A DNA stretch of 64,000 nt from Streptomyces sp. RKND-216 (GTDB taxonomy: Bacteria > Actinomycetota > Actinomycetes > Streptomycetales > Streptomycetaceae), in the NCBI RefSeq assembly GCF_004795255.1, contig NZ_SSBQ01000002.1, positions 4,680,001-4,744,000 of the forward strand, written 5' to 3'. Positions 24,450 through 33,400 of the stretch are shown piece by piece. The notes beneath the pieces were generated by a model, which did not search any database, was not told where the DNA came from, and saw only the letters and a program-made list of their open reading frames with translations. The position numbers and the translations under genes were made by a program. The stretch's first letter is position 1, and each line of letters starts with the position of its first letter.

Positions 24450-25430
24450 ATGCCGATGACGACGCCGCACGACGACCTGCCCGGCACCCCGCACGGCGCG
24501 CCGCCGCCCGCACCTCTCCGCTTCGGTCTGCTCGGCACCGGACCGTGGGCCCACGCCACGCACGCGCCCGCGCTCGACGCCCACCCCGGCGTGGAGTTCG
24601 CCGGCGTGTGGGGGCGGCGGCCCCAAGCCGCCGCCGAACTCGCGGACCGGTTCGGCACCCGCGCCCACTCCGACGTCGACGCGTTGCTCGCCGGCTGCGA
24701 CGCGGTGGCCGTCGCCCTGCCACCCGACATCCAGGCACCCCTGGCCGTACGGGCCGCCGAAGCGGGCTGCCACCTCCTGCTCGACAAGCCGGTCGCCACC
24801 ACTCCCGGCGGCGCGGCGGAGGTCGCCGCCGCCGCCGAACGCGCGGGCGTGGCCTCCGTGGTGTTCTTCACCCTGCGGTTCAGCCCCACCACCGCCGGCT
24901 GGATCGACGCCCGGGCTGCCGCGGGCGACTGGCTGCTCGGCCGCGCCGACTGGCTGTCGCCGGTCTTTGGCGGCGCCGACTCCCCGTACGCGGCCTCACC
25001 CTGGCGCAAGGAGAAGGGCGCGCTGTGGGACGTCGGCCCGCACGCGCTGTCCGTCCTGCTGCCGGTGCTCGGCGACGTCGCCGACGTCGCGGCCGTGGCC
25101 GGCCCCGGCGACACCGTGCACCTGACGCTGCGGCACCACGGCGGAGCCTCCAGTACGGTCACCGTCAGCCACACCGTGCCGCCGGGCGCCGCGGGCGTCA
25201 CCGCCGAGGTGCGCGGGCCCGCCGGCGTCGCCGTGCTGCCCGAGCGCGAGGAGCCCCCGGCCGAGTCCTTCGCCCACGCGCTCGACGCCCTGCTCCGCGC
25301 GGTGCGCAGCGGCACGCCGGACGCCTGCGACCTGCGCTTCGGCCGGCGGGTGACGGAGATCCTGGCCGGGGCGGAGGCCGCCCTCGGCGCCGTGCCCGGT
25401 CAGGACACCGAGCGCGCCGCCGCGCGCTGA
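24450..25430 (+). CDS. Gfo/Idh/MocA-family oxidoreductase
   Basis: 326 residues. The Rossmann domain starts FGLLGTGPWAHATHAPAL and continues to CDAVAVALPPDIQAPLAV and the conserved LLLDKPVATT (the EKP-type lysine). The C-terminal substrate domain has the conserved GALWDVGPHALSVL with its histidine. Members oxidise or reduce sugars, inositols or related substrates with NAD(P). No sugar-transport genes are adjacent, so the substrate is open. Confidence 0.9.
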   Translation: MPMTTPHDDLPGTPHGAPPPAPLRFGLLGTGPWAHATHAPALDAHPGVEFAGVWGRRPQAAAELADRFGTRAHSDVDALLAGCDAVAVALPPDIQAPLAVRAAEAGCHLLLDKPVATTPGGAAEVAAAAERAGVASVVFFTLRFSPTTAGWIDARAAAGDWLLGRADWLSPVFGGADSPYAASPWRKEKGALWDVGPHALSVLLPVLGDVADVAAVAGPGDTVHLTLRHHGGASSTVTVSHTVPPGAAGVTAEVRGPAGVAVLPEREEPPAESFAHALDALLRAVRSGTPDACDLRFGRRVTEILAGAEAALGAVPGQDTERAAAR

Positions 25431-25462
25431 CGCGGACGGGCCGTCCGGCCCGCAGGGGGGCG

Positions 25463-25489
25463 CTGCGGCGCGGCGTCGCCGCGCCGCAG
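25463..25489. terminator. Convergent terminator
   Basis: CTGCGGCGCGGCG and CGCCGCGCCGCAG are exact complements separated by one base. The hairpin lies between the convergent oxidoreductase and ArsC-like genes. Confidence 0.75.
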
Positions 25490-25540
25490 ATCCGGAACCC
25501 CGCGACGTACCCCCGCACCCCCTACCCCGGCGGGGCTTCA

Positions 25541-25900
25541 TCAGCGGGAGAGCACGTCCCGGACCGCTTCCTCGCTGCGGCCCACCACGGCCGTACCGTC
25601 GTCTGCCGTGATGATCGGCCGCTGGATCAGCTTCGGATGCCCGGCCAGGGCGGCGATCCAGCGGTCGCGGGACGCGGCGTCGCGCGGCCAGTCCTTCACG
25701 CCCAGTTCCTTCGCGGCCGCCTCCTGGGTCCGCGTGATGTCCCACGGCTCCAGACCCAGCCGGTCCAGCACGGCGCGCAGCTCCTCCTCGCCCGGCGGGT
25801 CGTCCAGGTAGCGGCGGACGGTGTAGTCCCTGCCCTCCTCGTCCAGCAGTTTCACCGCGCTGCGGCACTTCGAACAGGCGGGATTGATCCAGATCTCCAT
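25541..25900 (-). CDS. arsC: ArsC/Spx-family thioredoxin-fold protein
   Basis: 119 residues, the full length of the ArsC/YffB/Spx family. The N-terminus NPACSKCRSAVKLLDEEG shows a C-x-x-C (C9, C12), and LIQRPIITADDGTAVVGR is the conserved LIxRP loop of arsenate reductases. It could reduce arsenate or act as a redox regulator. No ars operon accompanies it, so a general thiol role is equally possible. Confidence 0.85.
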   Translation of the reverse strand: MEIWINPACSKCRSAVKLLDEEGRDYTVRRYLDDPPGEEELRAVLDRLGLEPWDITRTQEAAAKELGVKDWPRDAASRDRWIAALAGHPKLIQRPIITADDGTAVVGRSEEAVRDVLSR

Positions 25901-25937
25901 GCCGGCAACGGTAGCGCCGGGCGCGGAGCACCGCCGG

Positions 25938-26954
25938 TCAGGCGTGCTCCACCGCCCCGGCGTGCGCCGGCGCGGTGCCCGCGGGCAGGTGGTCCGGCAG
26001 CCCGAAGGTCTCGAACAGGCTCAGGTCGAAGAACGCGGCGACGTGCGACACGCGGTCGCCCTCCAGCGACAGCACCATCGTGCTGAACGGCAGGAAACGC
26101 CCGTCCTCGCCGCGCATGTACATCGCGAACGCGGGCTGCCCGTTCAGCCCCGTCGGTATTAGGCGCAGCTCGTCCGGACCGGCCGGGCAGTTGAGGTCGA
26201 TGAGCGTGCGGATGCTCTCCGGGCCCTGGTACCAGCCGATGAACGGCGGCATCTCCCAGACCGCCTCCTCGGTGAACAGCCCGACGATGGCCTTCATGTC
26301 CTTCTTCTCGAAGGCCGTCACATACCGGTCCAGCAGCTCGCGCTGCTCCGCGGAGACCGGCTCACTCGTCCCGCTCTCGCTGGGGGCCACCTTGCCGAGC
26401 TGCGCGCGGGCGCGCTGGAGTGCGCTGTTCACCGACGCGGTCGTGGTGCCGAGCAGGTCCGCGGCCTCCGCGGCCTTCCACTTCAGCACCTCGCACAGCA
26501 GGAGCACCGCACGCTGTCGCGGCGGCAGGTGCTGGAGGGCGGCGACGAACGCCAGCCGGATGCTCTCCCGCGACGTCACGATCGCCGCCGGGTCCGCGCC
26601 TTCCGCACCCACCATGGCGTCCGGCACCGGCTCCAGCCAGGGCACCTCGCGCTGCTCGACCAGGTCGTCCACCGGGTCGGTGCTCGGAGCTCCCAGGCCG
26701 GTCGGCAGCGGGCGCCGGCCACGGCTCTCCAGCGCGTCCAGGCAGGTGTTGGTGGCGATCCGGTGCAGCCAGGTGCGCATCGAGGACCTGCCCTCGAACC
26801 TGTCGTACGCCCGCCAGGCGCGGAGGTAGGTCTCCTGCACCAAGTCCTCCGCGTCGTGCACGGAGCCGAGCATCCGGTAGCAGTGGGCCAGCAGCTCACG
26901 CCGGAAGGGATCGGCAAGCTTCGGGAAATCCTCGCTGACCTGGTTCTCCGCCAT
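25938..26954 (-). CDS. SigG-type ECF sigma factor with SnoaL-like C-terminal domain
   Basis: 338 residues. Sigma region 2 is PFRRELLAHCYRMLGSVHDA, EDLVQETYLRAWRAYDRFEG and WLHRIATNTCLDALE. Region 4 is LPPRQRAVLLLCEVLKWKAAEAADLLG. The C-terminal 130 residues form a SnoaL/NTF2-like domain (LLDRYVTAFEKKDMKAIVGL), typical of SigG/SigJ/ECF41-like factors whose activity is set by that domain rather than by an anti-sigma factor. It is divergent from a DoxX gene, a plausible target. ATG at 26954 follows a GAGAGGG site. Confidence 0.9.
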   Translation of the reverse strand: MAENQVSEDFPKLADPFRRELLAHCYRMLGSVHDAEDLVQETYLRAWRAYDRFEGRSSMRTWLHRIATNTCLDALESRGRRPLPTGLGAPSTDPVDDLVEQREVPWLEPVPDAMVGAEGADPAAIVTSRESIRLAFVAALQHLPPRQRAVLLLCEVLKWKAAEAADLLGTTTASVNSALQRARAQLGKVAPSESGTSEPVSAEQRELLDRYVTAFEKKDMKAIVGLFTEEAVWEMPPFIGWYQGPESIRTLIDLNCPAGPDELRLIPTGLNGQPAFAMYMRGEDGRFLPFSTMVLSLEGDRVSHVAAFFDLSLFETFGLPDHLPAGTAPAHAGAVEHA

Positions 26955-27132
26955 GGTCCACGCCCTCTCTCGCAGGAGCTCCGATGCGGATGGGGACATC
27001 CTGGCACCGGGGTCTGACAATCGCCCCCGAAACGACCGCGACCGCCCTTCGCCGACCCCACCGATGAGTTTCCGGCCCGGCCGCCGTCTCCCTGTGCGAC
27101 ACGCGACACCCTCGCTACGAGAGGCCAAGACC

Positions 27133-27618
27133 ATGACCGCTCCGACGCCGGACACAGCGACCACGACCACAGCCGCAGCCACCTCGGCAACCGCCACCCG
27201 GGCGAACGCCACCCCCTCCACCCTCGGCTCCCCGCCCCGCAGCCGCAAGGCGAACGTGGCGCTGTGGACGCTCCAGATCGTCACCGCGCTCCTCTTCGTC
27301 AACGGCGGCGTGCTCAAGCTCGGCGGACTCGCTGGATCCCCCGAGGCGTTCGCGGAGCTGGGGCTGGGCCTGCCCGGCATGTACCTGGTGGGCATGGCCG
27401 AGCTGGCCGGCGGCATCGGCCTGCTGGTGCCGCGCCTGGCCGGGCTCGCCGCGCTGTGCTTCGTGCCGATGATGGCCGGTGCCATCGTCCTGGAGCTCGC
27501 TGTGCACGGGCCGGTCATGGCCGTCCCGCCCCTCGGCGCGCTGATCTTCGTCGCGATCCTCGCGCGGTTCCGCCGGGACAGCGCGCTGCGGCTGCTGCGC
27601 GCCGTCCGCCGCCCATGA
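27133..27618 (+). CDS. DoxX-family membrane protein
   Basis: 161 residues. A threonine/alanine-rich N-terminal 40 residues precede four helices of the DoxX fold (ALWTLQIVTALLFVNGGVLK, MYLVGMAELAGGIGLLVP, AALCFVPMMAGAIVLELAVH, PPLGALIFVAILARF). DoxX-like proteins act in quinone and thiol redox or are of unknown role. Its divergent position to the SigG-type sigma factor gene suggests joint control, as often seen for such sigma genes and small redox membrane proteins. Confidence 0.83.
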   Translation: MTAPTPDTATTTTAAATSATATRANATPSTLGSPPRSRKANVALWTLQIVTALLFVNGGVLKLGGLAGSPEAFAELGLGLPGMYLVGMAELAGGIGLLVPRLAGLAALCFVPMMAGAIVLELAVHGPVMAVPPLGALIFVAILARFRRDSALRLLRAVRRP

Positions 27619-27824
27619 CCGTCCGCCGGAGCCGCGCCCTCGGGGGCGTGGCGCGGACGGTCACCGGGCGTCGCGGCCCCCTTCCGCTCGTCGGGGGAGG
27701 GAACGCACGGCTATCGGGTGACCCGTGGGCGGGCCTTCCGGCCGTCCGGCGCACGTCCGGGGCATGATCGTCGCGGATCGGGCCCGCTCCGCGGGCCGCG
27801 CCCCGGACGGCCGGGAGGTCGACG

Positions 27825-29621
27825 TTGCACATTCTGCTGGTGGCCGGCGCCTTCAACAGCCTCACCCAACGCGTCCACGCCGAGCTGACCGCACGCGGTC
27901 ACGCCGTCGCCGTGGAGACGGTCGCCGACGGCGAGGCGATCCGGACGGCCGTACGGCGGCACCGCCCCGGACTGGTGCTCGCGCCCATGCTGAAGGCCGC
28001 GATCCCGCGCGAGGTGTTCACCGCCCACACCTGCCTGGTCGTGCACCCCGGACCGCCCGGTGACCGCGGTCCGTCCTCCCTGGACTGGGCCATCGCCGGG
28101 GGAGCGCGCCGCTGGGGCGTGACCGTCCTCGAGGCCGAGGCGGAGATGGACGCCGGACGTGTCTGGGCCTGGGCGCCCTGCCCGCTCCCGGAACGCGGGA
28201 AGAGTGACCTGTACCGCGGCGAGATCGCCGACGCCGCCCTGACCGCCGTGCACCTCGCCGTCGAACGGTTCGCCTCCGGCGCCCACACCCCAACCCGGCA
28301 GGACGACCCGGCGCTGGGCGCCGGGGTGTGCGTACGGCCTGGGATGCGGCAGGCCGACCGGCGCCTGGACTGGCACCGGCACACCACTGCCGACGTGCTG
28401 CGCATTCTTCGCGCCGCCGACTCCCAGCCCGGCGTCCGCGACACCCTGCTCGGCGCGGAATGGTTCCTGCACGGCGGGCACCCCGAGTACGGGCTGCGGG
28501 GGCGGCCCGGCACGCTCCTGGCCGTCCGCGCCGGTGCGGTGTGCCGGGCCACCGCCGACGGCGCCGTGTGGCTGCCCGTCCTGCGCGAACGACGCACGGA
28601 CGGCCGTCGTGGCATCGCCCTGCCCGCCGTCACCGCCCTCGGAGACCGGCTGCCCGACCTGCCCGAGGAGCCGGTCCCGCTGGCCCAGGAGGCGCCGCCC
28701 GGGCCCGGTGCCCACGGGGACCCGGACGCGCGTACGGCCTGGTCGGACATCCGCTACCGGGAGCAGGGCGCCGCCGGATTCTTGCAGTTCTCCTTCCCCG
28801 GCGGCGCGATGAGCACCGCGCACTGCCGTCGCCTGCTCGACGCCTACCGCTACGCCTGCACCCGCCCCACCCGGGTGCTGGTCCTGGGCCCCGCCCGCGA
28901 CTTCTTCTCCAACGGCATCCACCTCGGCGTCATCGAGGCCGCCGCCGACCCCGCCGCCGAGTCGTGGGCCAACATCGAGGCGATGAACGACCTGGTGCGG
29001 GCCGTTCTCACCACCACCGACCGGTTGACGGTCGCCGCCCTCTGCGGCAACGCGGCGGCCGGGGGCGTGATGCTGGCGCTGGCCGCCGACGAGGTGTGGT
29101 GCCGCCGCGGCGTCGTGCTCAACCCGCACTACCGGCTGATGGGCCTGCCCGGTTCCGAGTACTGGACCGCCACCCTGCCCCGCCGCGTCGGCCCGCACAC
29201 CGCCCGCGACCTCACCGAGCGGGCGCTGCCGGTCGGCGCGGACCCCGCCCACCGCATCGGGCTGGTGGACCGCGTCCTGGAGACCTCCCCGCAGGGGTTC
29301 GCCGCGGAGACGGCCGCACGGGCCGCACGGACGGCGGGCTCGGCCGAGACCGAACGCCGCATCGGCGCGAAGAAGTCCGACCTGGAGGCGCGCGAGGCGC
29401 GCAGGCCCCTGGCCGACCACCGTGCGGAGGAACTCGCCGCGATGCGGGCCGTGTTCGACGACCCCGGCGCGCCGTACCACGCGCTGCGGGCGGCGTTCGT
29501 CCGCAAGGAGGCCCCGCCCGCCGGGGCCCCGCAGCCTCGCTTCGCCGCCCGTGCACCGGCCGCAGGCGACGGCGAAGCTTCACCACGTCGTCCCTCCACG
29601 GAAGCCCATCGCCCCGTCTGA
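27825..29621 (+). CDS. hypX: HypX/HoxX, CO-ligand synthase for NiFe hydrogenase
   Basis: 598 residues. The start is TTG at 27825 with GGGAGG 6 bases upstream. Residues about 1-270 resemble formyl-tetrahydrofolate transferase domains (ILLVAGAFNSLTQRV, LVVHPGPPGDRGPSSLDWAI, RLDWHRHTTADVLRILRAAD). Residues about 310-560 are a crotonase/enoyl-CoA hydratase domain (GPARDFFSNGIHLGVIEAAA, AALCGNAAAGGVMLALAADE). HypX takes the formyl group from formyl-THF via formyl-CoA to CO, the carbonyl ligand of the Fe in NiFe hydrogenases made in oxygen. Other hyp genes lie 16.6 kb to the right. Confidence 0.93.
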   Translation: MHILLVAGAFNSLTQRVHAELTARGHAVAVETVADGEAIRTAVRRHRPGLVLAPMLKAAIPREVFTAHTCLVVHPGPPGDRGPSSLDWAIAGGARRWGVTVLEAEAEMDAGRVWAWAPCPLPERGKSDLYRGEIADAALTAVHLAVERFASGAHTPTRQDDPALGAGVCVRPGMRQADRRLDWHRHTTADVLRILRAADSQPGVRDTLLGAEWFLHGGHPEYGLRGRPGTLLAVRAGAVCRATADGAVWLPVLRERRTDGRRGIALPAVTALGDRLPDLPEEPVPLAQEAPPGPGAHGDPDARTAWSDIRYREQGAAGFLQFSFPGGAMSTAHCRRLLDAYRYACTRPTRVLVLGPARDFFSNGIHLGVIEAAADPAAESWANIEAMNDLVRAVLTTTDRLTVAALCGNAAAGGVMLALAADEVWCRRGVVLNPHYRLMGLPGSEYWTATLPRRVGPHTARDLTERALPVGADPAHRIGLVDRVLETSPQGFAAETAARAARTAGSAETERRIGAKKSDLEAREARRPLADHRAEELAAMRAVFDDPGAPYHALRAAFVRKEAPPAGAPQPRFAARAPAAGDGEASPRRPSTEAHRPV

Positions 29622-29681
29622 CTCCGCAGACCCGGCATCGCCCCGGAACACCCGGGCGCCGGGAGGCATCGTGGAATCCCC

Positions 29682-29710
29682 GCCGGGGAAGAGCTGTTCT
29701 TCTCCCCGGC
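29682..29710. terminator. Convergent hairpin between hypX and a universal stress gene
   Basis: GCCGGGGA pairs with TCCCCGGC across a 13-base loop that can pair further with one bulge (AAGA/TCTT). It sits between two convergent genes. Confidence 0.55.
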
Positions 29711-29746
29711 TGAATTCCATGCCTGCCGTCCGGTCGCCGGATGGAG

Positions 29747-30610
29747 TCAGTCCCGGTGGGGGACGACGACGACCGAACAGTGGGCGTGGTGCAGAACCGC
29801 TTGGCTCACGGATCCCAGCAGCATGCCGGTGAAGCCACCCCGTCCGCGGCTTCCGACGACGACGAGCTGTGCCTGGCGGCTCGCCTCGATGAGCGCCTCA
29901 CGGGTGTCGTGGCGCAGCGGCGCCTGTTCGACCCGGACATCCGGATAGCGTTCGCGGTGGCCTGCGACCGCCTCGGCGAGCAGGCGCTCTTCCTGGGCCG
30001 CGAGCTCGCCCGGCTTGGCCGCGTAGGGCATGGACGGATCCTGAGGGGCCGGGGCCTCGGTGTTCCAGACGGTCCAGGCGTGCACGGCCATGACTCCGGT
30101 GCGGCGCAACGACGCCTCCGCGAACGCGAAGTCGAGTGCCGCGTCGCTCGGCGCGGAGCCGTCGACGCCCACGACCACGGCCCCCCGCCCCGGGGCCCCG
30201 TCCCGGACCACCATGACAGGGCAGTGGCTGTGAGCGGCGAGCTGAACCCCCGTCGAGCCGAGCAGGAGTCCCGCGAAAGCGCCCCTCCCGCGGTTGCCGA
30301 CCACAACGAGAGCCGCGGCACGCGAGTGTGCTTCCAGCACCACCAGCGGGTCGCCCTGTTCCACCTCGGCGATCACTTCCGCTTCCGGTTCTTCGGCCAG
30401 CGCGCAAGCGGCGGCGTCAGCGGCGACCTGCTCGGCGGTGGCACGAAGCCGGTCGGGCGGAAACCCGAGCGGCGGTTCCCAGGTGGGCATGCCGTATGCG
30501 TGCACCACCTGCAGTCGTACCCCGCGCAGCCGTGCCTCGTCGGCTGCCGCCTGTGTCGCCCTGATGCTCGACTCGGAGCCGTCCACTCCCACCACGACCG
30601 GACCCACCAT
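29747..30610 (-). CDS. Tandem universal stress protein (1)
   Basis: 287 residues with two UspA domains. Each begins VVVGVDGS and ends with the ATP-binding motif, GNRGRGAFAGLLLGSTG in the first and GSRGRGGFTGMLLGSVS in the second, so both halves can bind ATP (G-x2-G-x9-GS). The ATG at 30610 follows AAGGAG; a GTG two codons earlier is less likely. Tandem-domain USPs of this kind are core members of DosR/OsdR-controlled hypoxia regulons. It marks the left edge of the dormancy island. Confidence 0.9.
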   Translation of the reverse strand: MVGPVVVGVDGSESSIRATQAAADEARLRGVRLQVVHAYGMPTWEPPLGFPPDRLRATAEQVAADAAACALAEEPEAEVIAEVEQGDPLVVLEAHSRAAALVVVGNRGRGAFAGLLLGSTGVQLAAHSHCPVMVVRDGAPGRGAVVVGVDGSAPSDAALDFAFAEASLRRTGVMAVHAWTVWNTEAPAPQDPSMPYAAKPGELAAQEERLLAEAVAGHRERYPDVRVEQAPLRHDTREALIEASRQAQLVVVGSRGRGGFTGMLLGSVSQAVLHHAHCSVVVVPHRD

Positions 30611-31094
30611 GACCACTCCTTCGATTCACCGGTTCCCCGCGGATACGGGTGACCGGACGTTCTCATCCGGAACTTCGTATTGCGCATCGGTGCCGACCTC
30701 CTGCTCTGTGTCCGGCGCCAATGCGCCTCCGCGCAAGGAGATGTCCCGAGTGGCCTGCGGGGGTGGCAGCCAGACCGGTGCAGAGGCCGGACAATCGCAG
30801 GGAGGCGTGGTCGGCCGGGCCGCCACGGGGTCCGGCCCGGCCGTCACGAGGACGCCGAAGGTCGCGCCGTCGCTCCGGGTACCGCGGGCGCGCCTTTGTC
30901 CACCTGCGATGGGGCGGCTCCTCCTGCCGGTGGCGGGTGTGTGCCTTTGAGGATGCCGGGTGGCATCTGGTGTCCGCAGAGGTCGAATGTCCTTCGATGT
31001 GGTCCTGACGGCCCTGGCTCGGCCCGTGCCGGTGCTTCCAGCTCCCGGTGGGGCCAGGGCTGCGTCGGGATCTGCGTGGTGGGGCGGTGGTGCG
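30611..31094. other. 484-bp gap with no recognisable gene
   Basis: The gap separates the divergent USP gene and the P-type ATPase relic. Reading frames here are shadows without ribosome sites or known domains. A GGTCC-TGAC-GGCCC element at 31001-31014 matches 8 of 10 fixed positions of the island motif (see 36417) and lies about 80 bp before the relic start. Confidence 0.5.
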
Positions 31095-32195
31095 GTGAGG
31101 GACCGGGCGGGAGAGGCACAGGCGGCCGCGCGGGATCCGGGTCCGTCGGAAGCCGAGGCATCGCTGCGGCTTGCCGCTTGGTGGCCGAACGCAGTGCCTT
31201 CCGCGCCACCGGCCCCGTTGTGGCGGCGGGTGTTGCTCCAGCTGCGGGTCCCCCTGATCGTGGTGCTGGTGCTCCTGGCCGCCGCGCTGCTGACCGTTGC
31301 CACGGGTGACGTCTCGGACACGGTGGTCATCGCTTTTCATCGTGGTGGTGAACAGGGCGGTCGGTGTGTCTCGGGAGGTGCGGGCGGAGCGTGCTGTCGC
31401 CGCGCTGTCCGTCCTCAGCGCCCCGGCGGCGAGAGTGCTGCGGGACGGCCGGGCGCGTTCGGTGGCCGCCGACGGGGTCGTCGCGGGTGATGTGGTCCTC
31501 CTCGCGGAGGGCGATGTCGTCCCCGCCGACGGCCGGGTCCGTGAGGCGGCGATGCTGCTTGTCGACGAGTCCTCGCTCACGGGTGAATCCCTTCCCGTGG
31601 ACAAGGCGGCGGGTGACGGGGAGGGCGACATCGTGTCGGGGGGCACCGGCTGGCACGGTTCGGCCGGCTCCTCGCTGCCGTGACCGTGTTGCTGTGCACC
31701 GTGGTCTTCGCGACCGGGCTGGTGCGGGGGCAACCGCTGGAGCTGATGGCGGTCACGGCGGTCAGTCTCGCGGTGGCGGCGGTGCCGGAGTCGCTGCCGG
31801 CGGTGGTGACGTTGTCCTTGGCCCTGGGTGCACGGAGGATGGCCGTGCGTCGGGCGATCGTGCGGCGCTTGCCGGCCGTGGAGACGCTGGGTTCTGTGAC
31901 GGTCATCGCCACGGACAAGACGTCGCGCTCGGCGTCAGTCAACTGGGCGTCGCGCTGGGGTCCCGGGGGCCGGAACCCTCGCGAATCCGTTCCTGCTCCT
32001 GACGGTCTGTGCGGCTCTGGGCCTGCAGTGCGCGGCGATCCATCTGCCGCCGCTGCGCTCTCTGCTGGGGACCACGGCGCCGACCATGCCGGAGCTGCTG
32101 GCCGCTTGCGGATGTCGGTGCTCGGCTACCTCCTGATGCGCGTGCAGTCCCGGCTCTGGCCGGAGAGGTGGGCCGGACGAGGCGGGGCCGGTCCG
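31095..32195 (+). pseudogene. CtpF/PMA1-like P-type cation ATPase, decayed
   Basis: Pieces in correct order but in changing frames are: the N-terminal domain (SEAEASLRLAAWWPNAVPSA, RRVLLQLRVPLIVVLVLL); the actuator domain ([40 protein letters not shown]); the M4 helix and phosphorylation site ([35 protein letters not shown]); and C-terminal helices ([32 protein letters not shown]). About two thirds of the protein, including the nucleotide-binding domain, is gone. CtpF of M. tuberculosis is a DosR-regulon member, so the gene fits the island although it is dead. Confidence 0.8.
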
Positions 32196-32205
32196 CCCGG
32201 CTGTG

Positions 32206-32219
32206 GGGACCTTGGGCCC
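32206..32219. promoter_or_regulatory. Island motif GGGAC-CTTG-GGCCC upstream of the flavodoxin gene
   Basis: A perfect match to GGGAC-N4-GGCCC, 101 bp before the flavodoxin start. GGGAC is the core half-site of DosR/DevR operators in mycobacteria. Assignment to the island's response regulator is inference. Confidence 0.5.
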
Positions 32220-32320
32220 ACTGACCCCACCGACTCCTCGGCCGATGCTTGGGAGAGGACGGGACGTGGCCACGGACCGGAGCCGGACCTGGCGCACGAG
32301 CCGAGGAGGTCGGCGACAAC

Positions 32321-32878
32321 ATGCGGATACTGGTCGTCTACGCCACTGTGTACGGCTCGACCCGGCAGATCGCGGAGAGGATCGGAGCCCGGCTCGGAGC
32401 GTCTGGAGTTCACGTCGAGGTGCGCGCCGTCGACATGGTCGAGGACGTGTCGCGGTTCGATGCGTTCCTCGTCGGAAGCGCCATTCACGACCAGGCCTGG
32501 TTGCCCGAGGCGCAGGACTTCGTGCAGCGCCACCACGCGCTGCTGTCCCGATGCCCGGTGTGGCTGTTCAGCGTCGGCATGGCTGCCGCCCTTCCTCCGC
32601 GCATGCACGCTCTGGCGATGAGGCAGGAGCACATCGTTCTCGCTTCCCTGCCCCACGTCCATCCTCGTGGGCACCACGTGTTCTCAGGAATCGTGATGCC
32701 CGACCGCATACCCCTGCGCGCACGCCTGCTGTTCCGTCTACTCGGAGGCCGGTACGGCGACTACTGCGATCCGAAGGAAGCCGACAGATGGGCCGCGGGC
32801 ATCGCCGGCCGTCTGAACGGAGTCGCCGGTGCGGTGCAGTCTTCCCCTCCCCGCCGCCCTTCTGAGCCGACCGCGTAG
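32321..32878 (+). CDS. Flavodoxin-domain protein
   Basis: 185 residues. The FMN phosphate loop is [18 protein letters not shown], close to the YATxYGxT of protoporphyrinogen oxidase HemG and related flavodoxins. [20 protein letters not shown] is the second FMN-contact loop. The C-terminus has [21 protein letters not shown] soluble FMN electron carrier, probably used in hypoxic metabolism given the USP, nitroreductase and DevRS neighbours. ATG follows GAGGAGG by 11 bases. Confidence 0.87.
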   Translation: MRILVVYATVYGSTRQIAERIGARLGASGVHVEVRAVDMVEDVSRFDAFLVGSAIHDQAWLPEAQDFVQRHHALLSRCPVWLFSVGMAAALPPRMHALAMRQEHIVLASLPHVHPRGHHVFSGIVMPDRIPLRARLLFRLLGGRYGDYCDPKEADRWAAGIAGRLNGVAGAVQSSPPRRPSEPTA

Positions 32879-32905
32879 CCGAACTCCCTTGAGAAAGGTG
32901 AGATC

Positions 32906-33400
32906 ATGCACGCCCTCGTCCACTACGGTCCCGAGAAGTTCGCCTGGGGGCACGTCCCCGATCCGGCGGTCAAGGACGCCGAGGACGCGGTGGTCCGTGT
33001 CGACTGCACGACCATCTGCGGCACCGACCTGCACATCCTCAAGGGGGACGTGCCCGATGTCGTCCCTGGAAGGTTCTCGGGCACGAGGCCGTAGGCGAAA
33101 TCGTGGCAGCAGGCCACAACGTGACCGGGTTTCAGCCAGGAGGGTTCCTATGGGCAATGCCTTGGCGAATCATCGTCACCGACCTCGCGCCGAGCCGGCT
33201 CGCGGCGGCCGAGCAACTCGGCGCCGAGGTCGTCGTACAAGCGGCAGAGGAGCCCGAACGCGTGGTGCAGGACCTCACTGGCGGGCTGGGCGCGGATGTG
33301 GTGATGGAGGCCGTCGGTGTACCGGAGACCTTCGAGATGTGAACCCGCATGGTCAGGCGCGCCCGCACGACGGTCATCCCTCCTGTCGGCCGTTGTCACC
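32906..33400 (+). pseudogene. Zinc alcohol dehydrogenase relic
   Basis: The N-terminus MHALVHYGPEKFAWGHVPDP to CTTICGTDLHILKGDVPDV is intact with the catalytic zinc cysteine. A one-base shift then puts VLGHEAVGEIVAAGHNVTGF in another frame. After FQPG the sequence jumps to RIIVTDLAPSRLAAAEQLGA of the Rossmann domain, losing the zinc lobe and the GxGxxG loop. It ends at an early stop after VGVPETFEM. One frameshift, one internal deletion and one nonsense codon make it dead. Homologues are common in Streptomyces stress islands beside USP genes. Confidence 0.8.

Noticed and set aside
30626..31733. Several long minus-strand frames over the P-type ATPase relic
   Set aside because: Low-complexity Arg/Pro/Ser translations without domains; the plus-strand ATPase pieces explain the region better.
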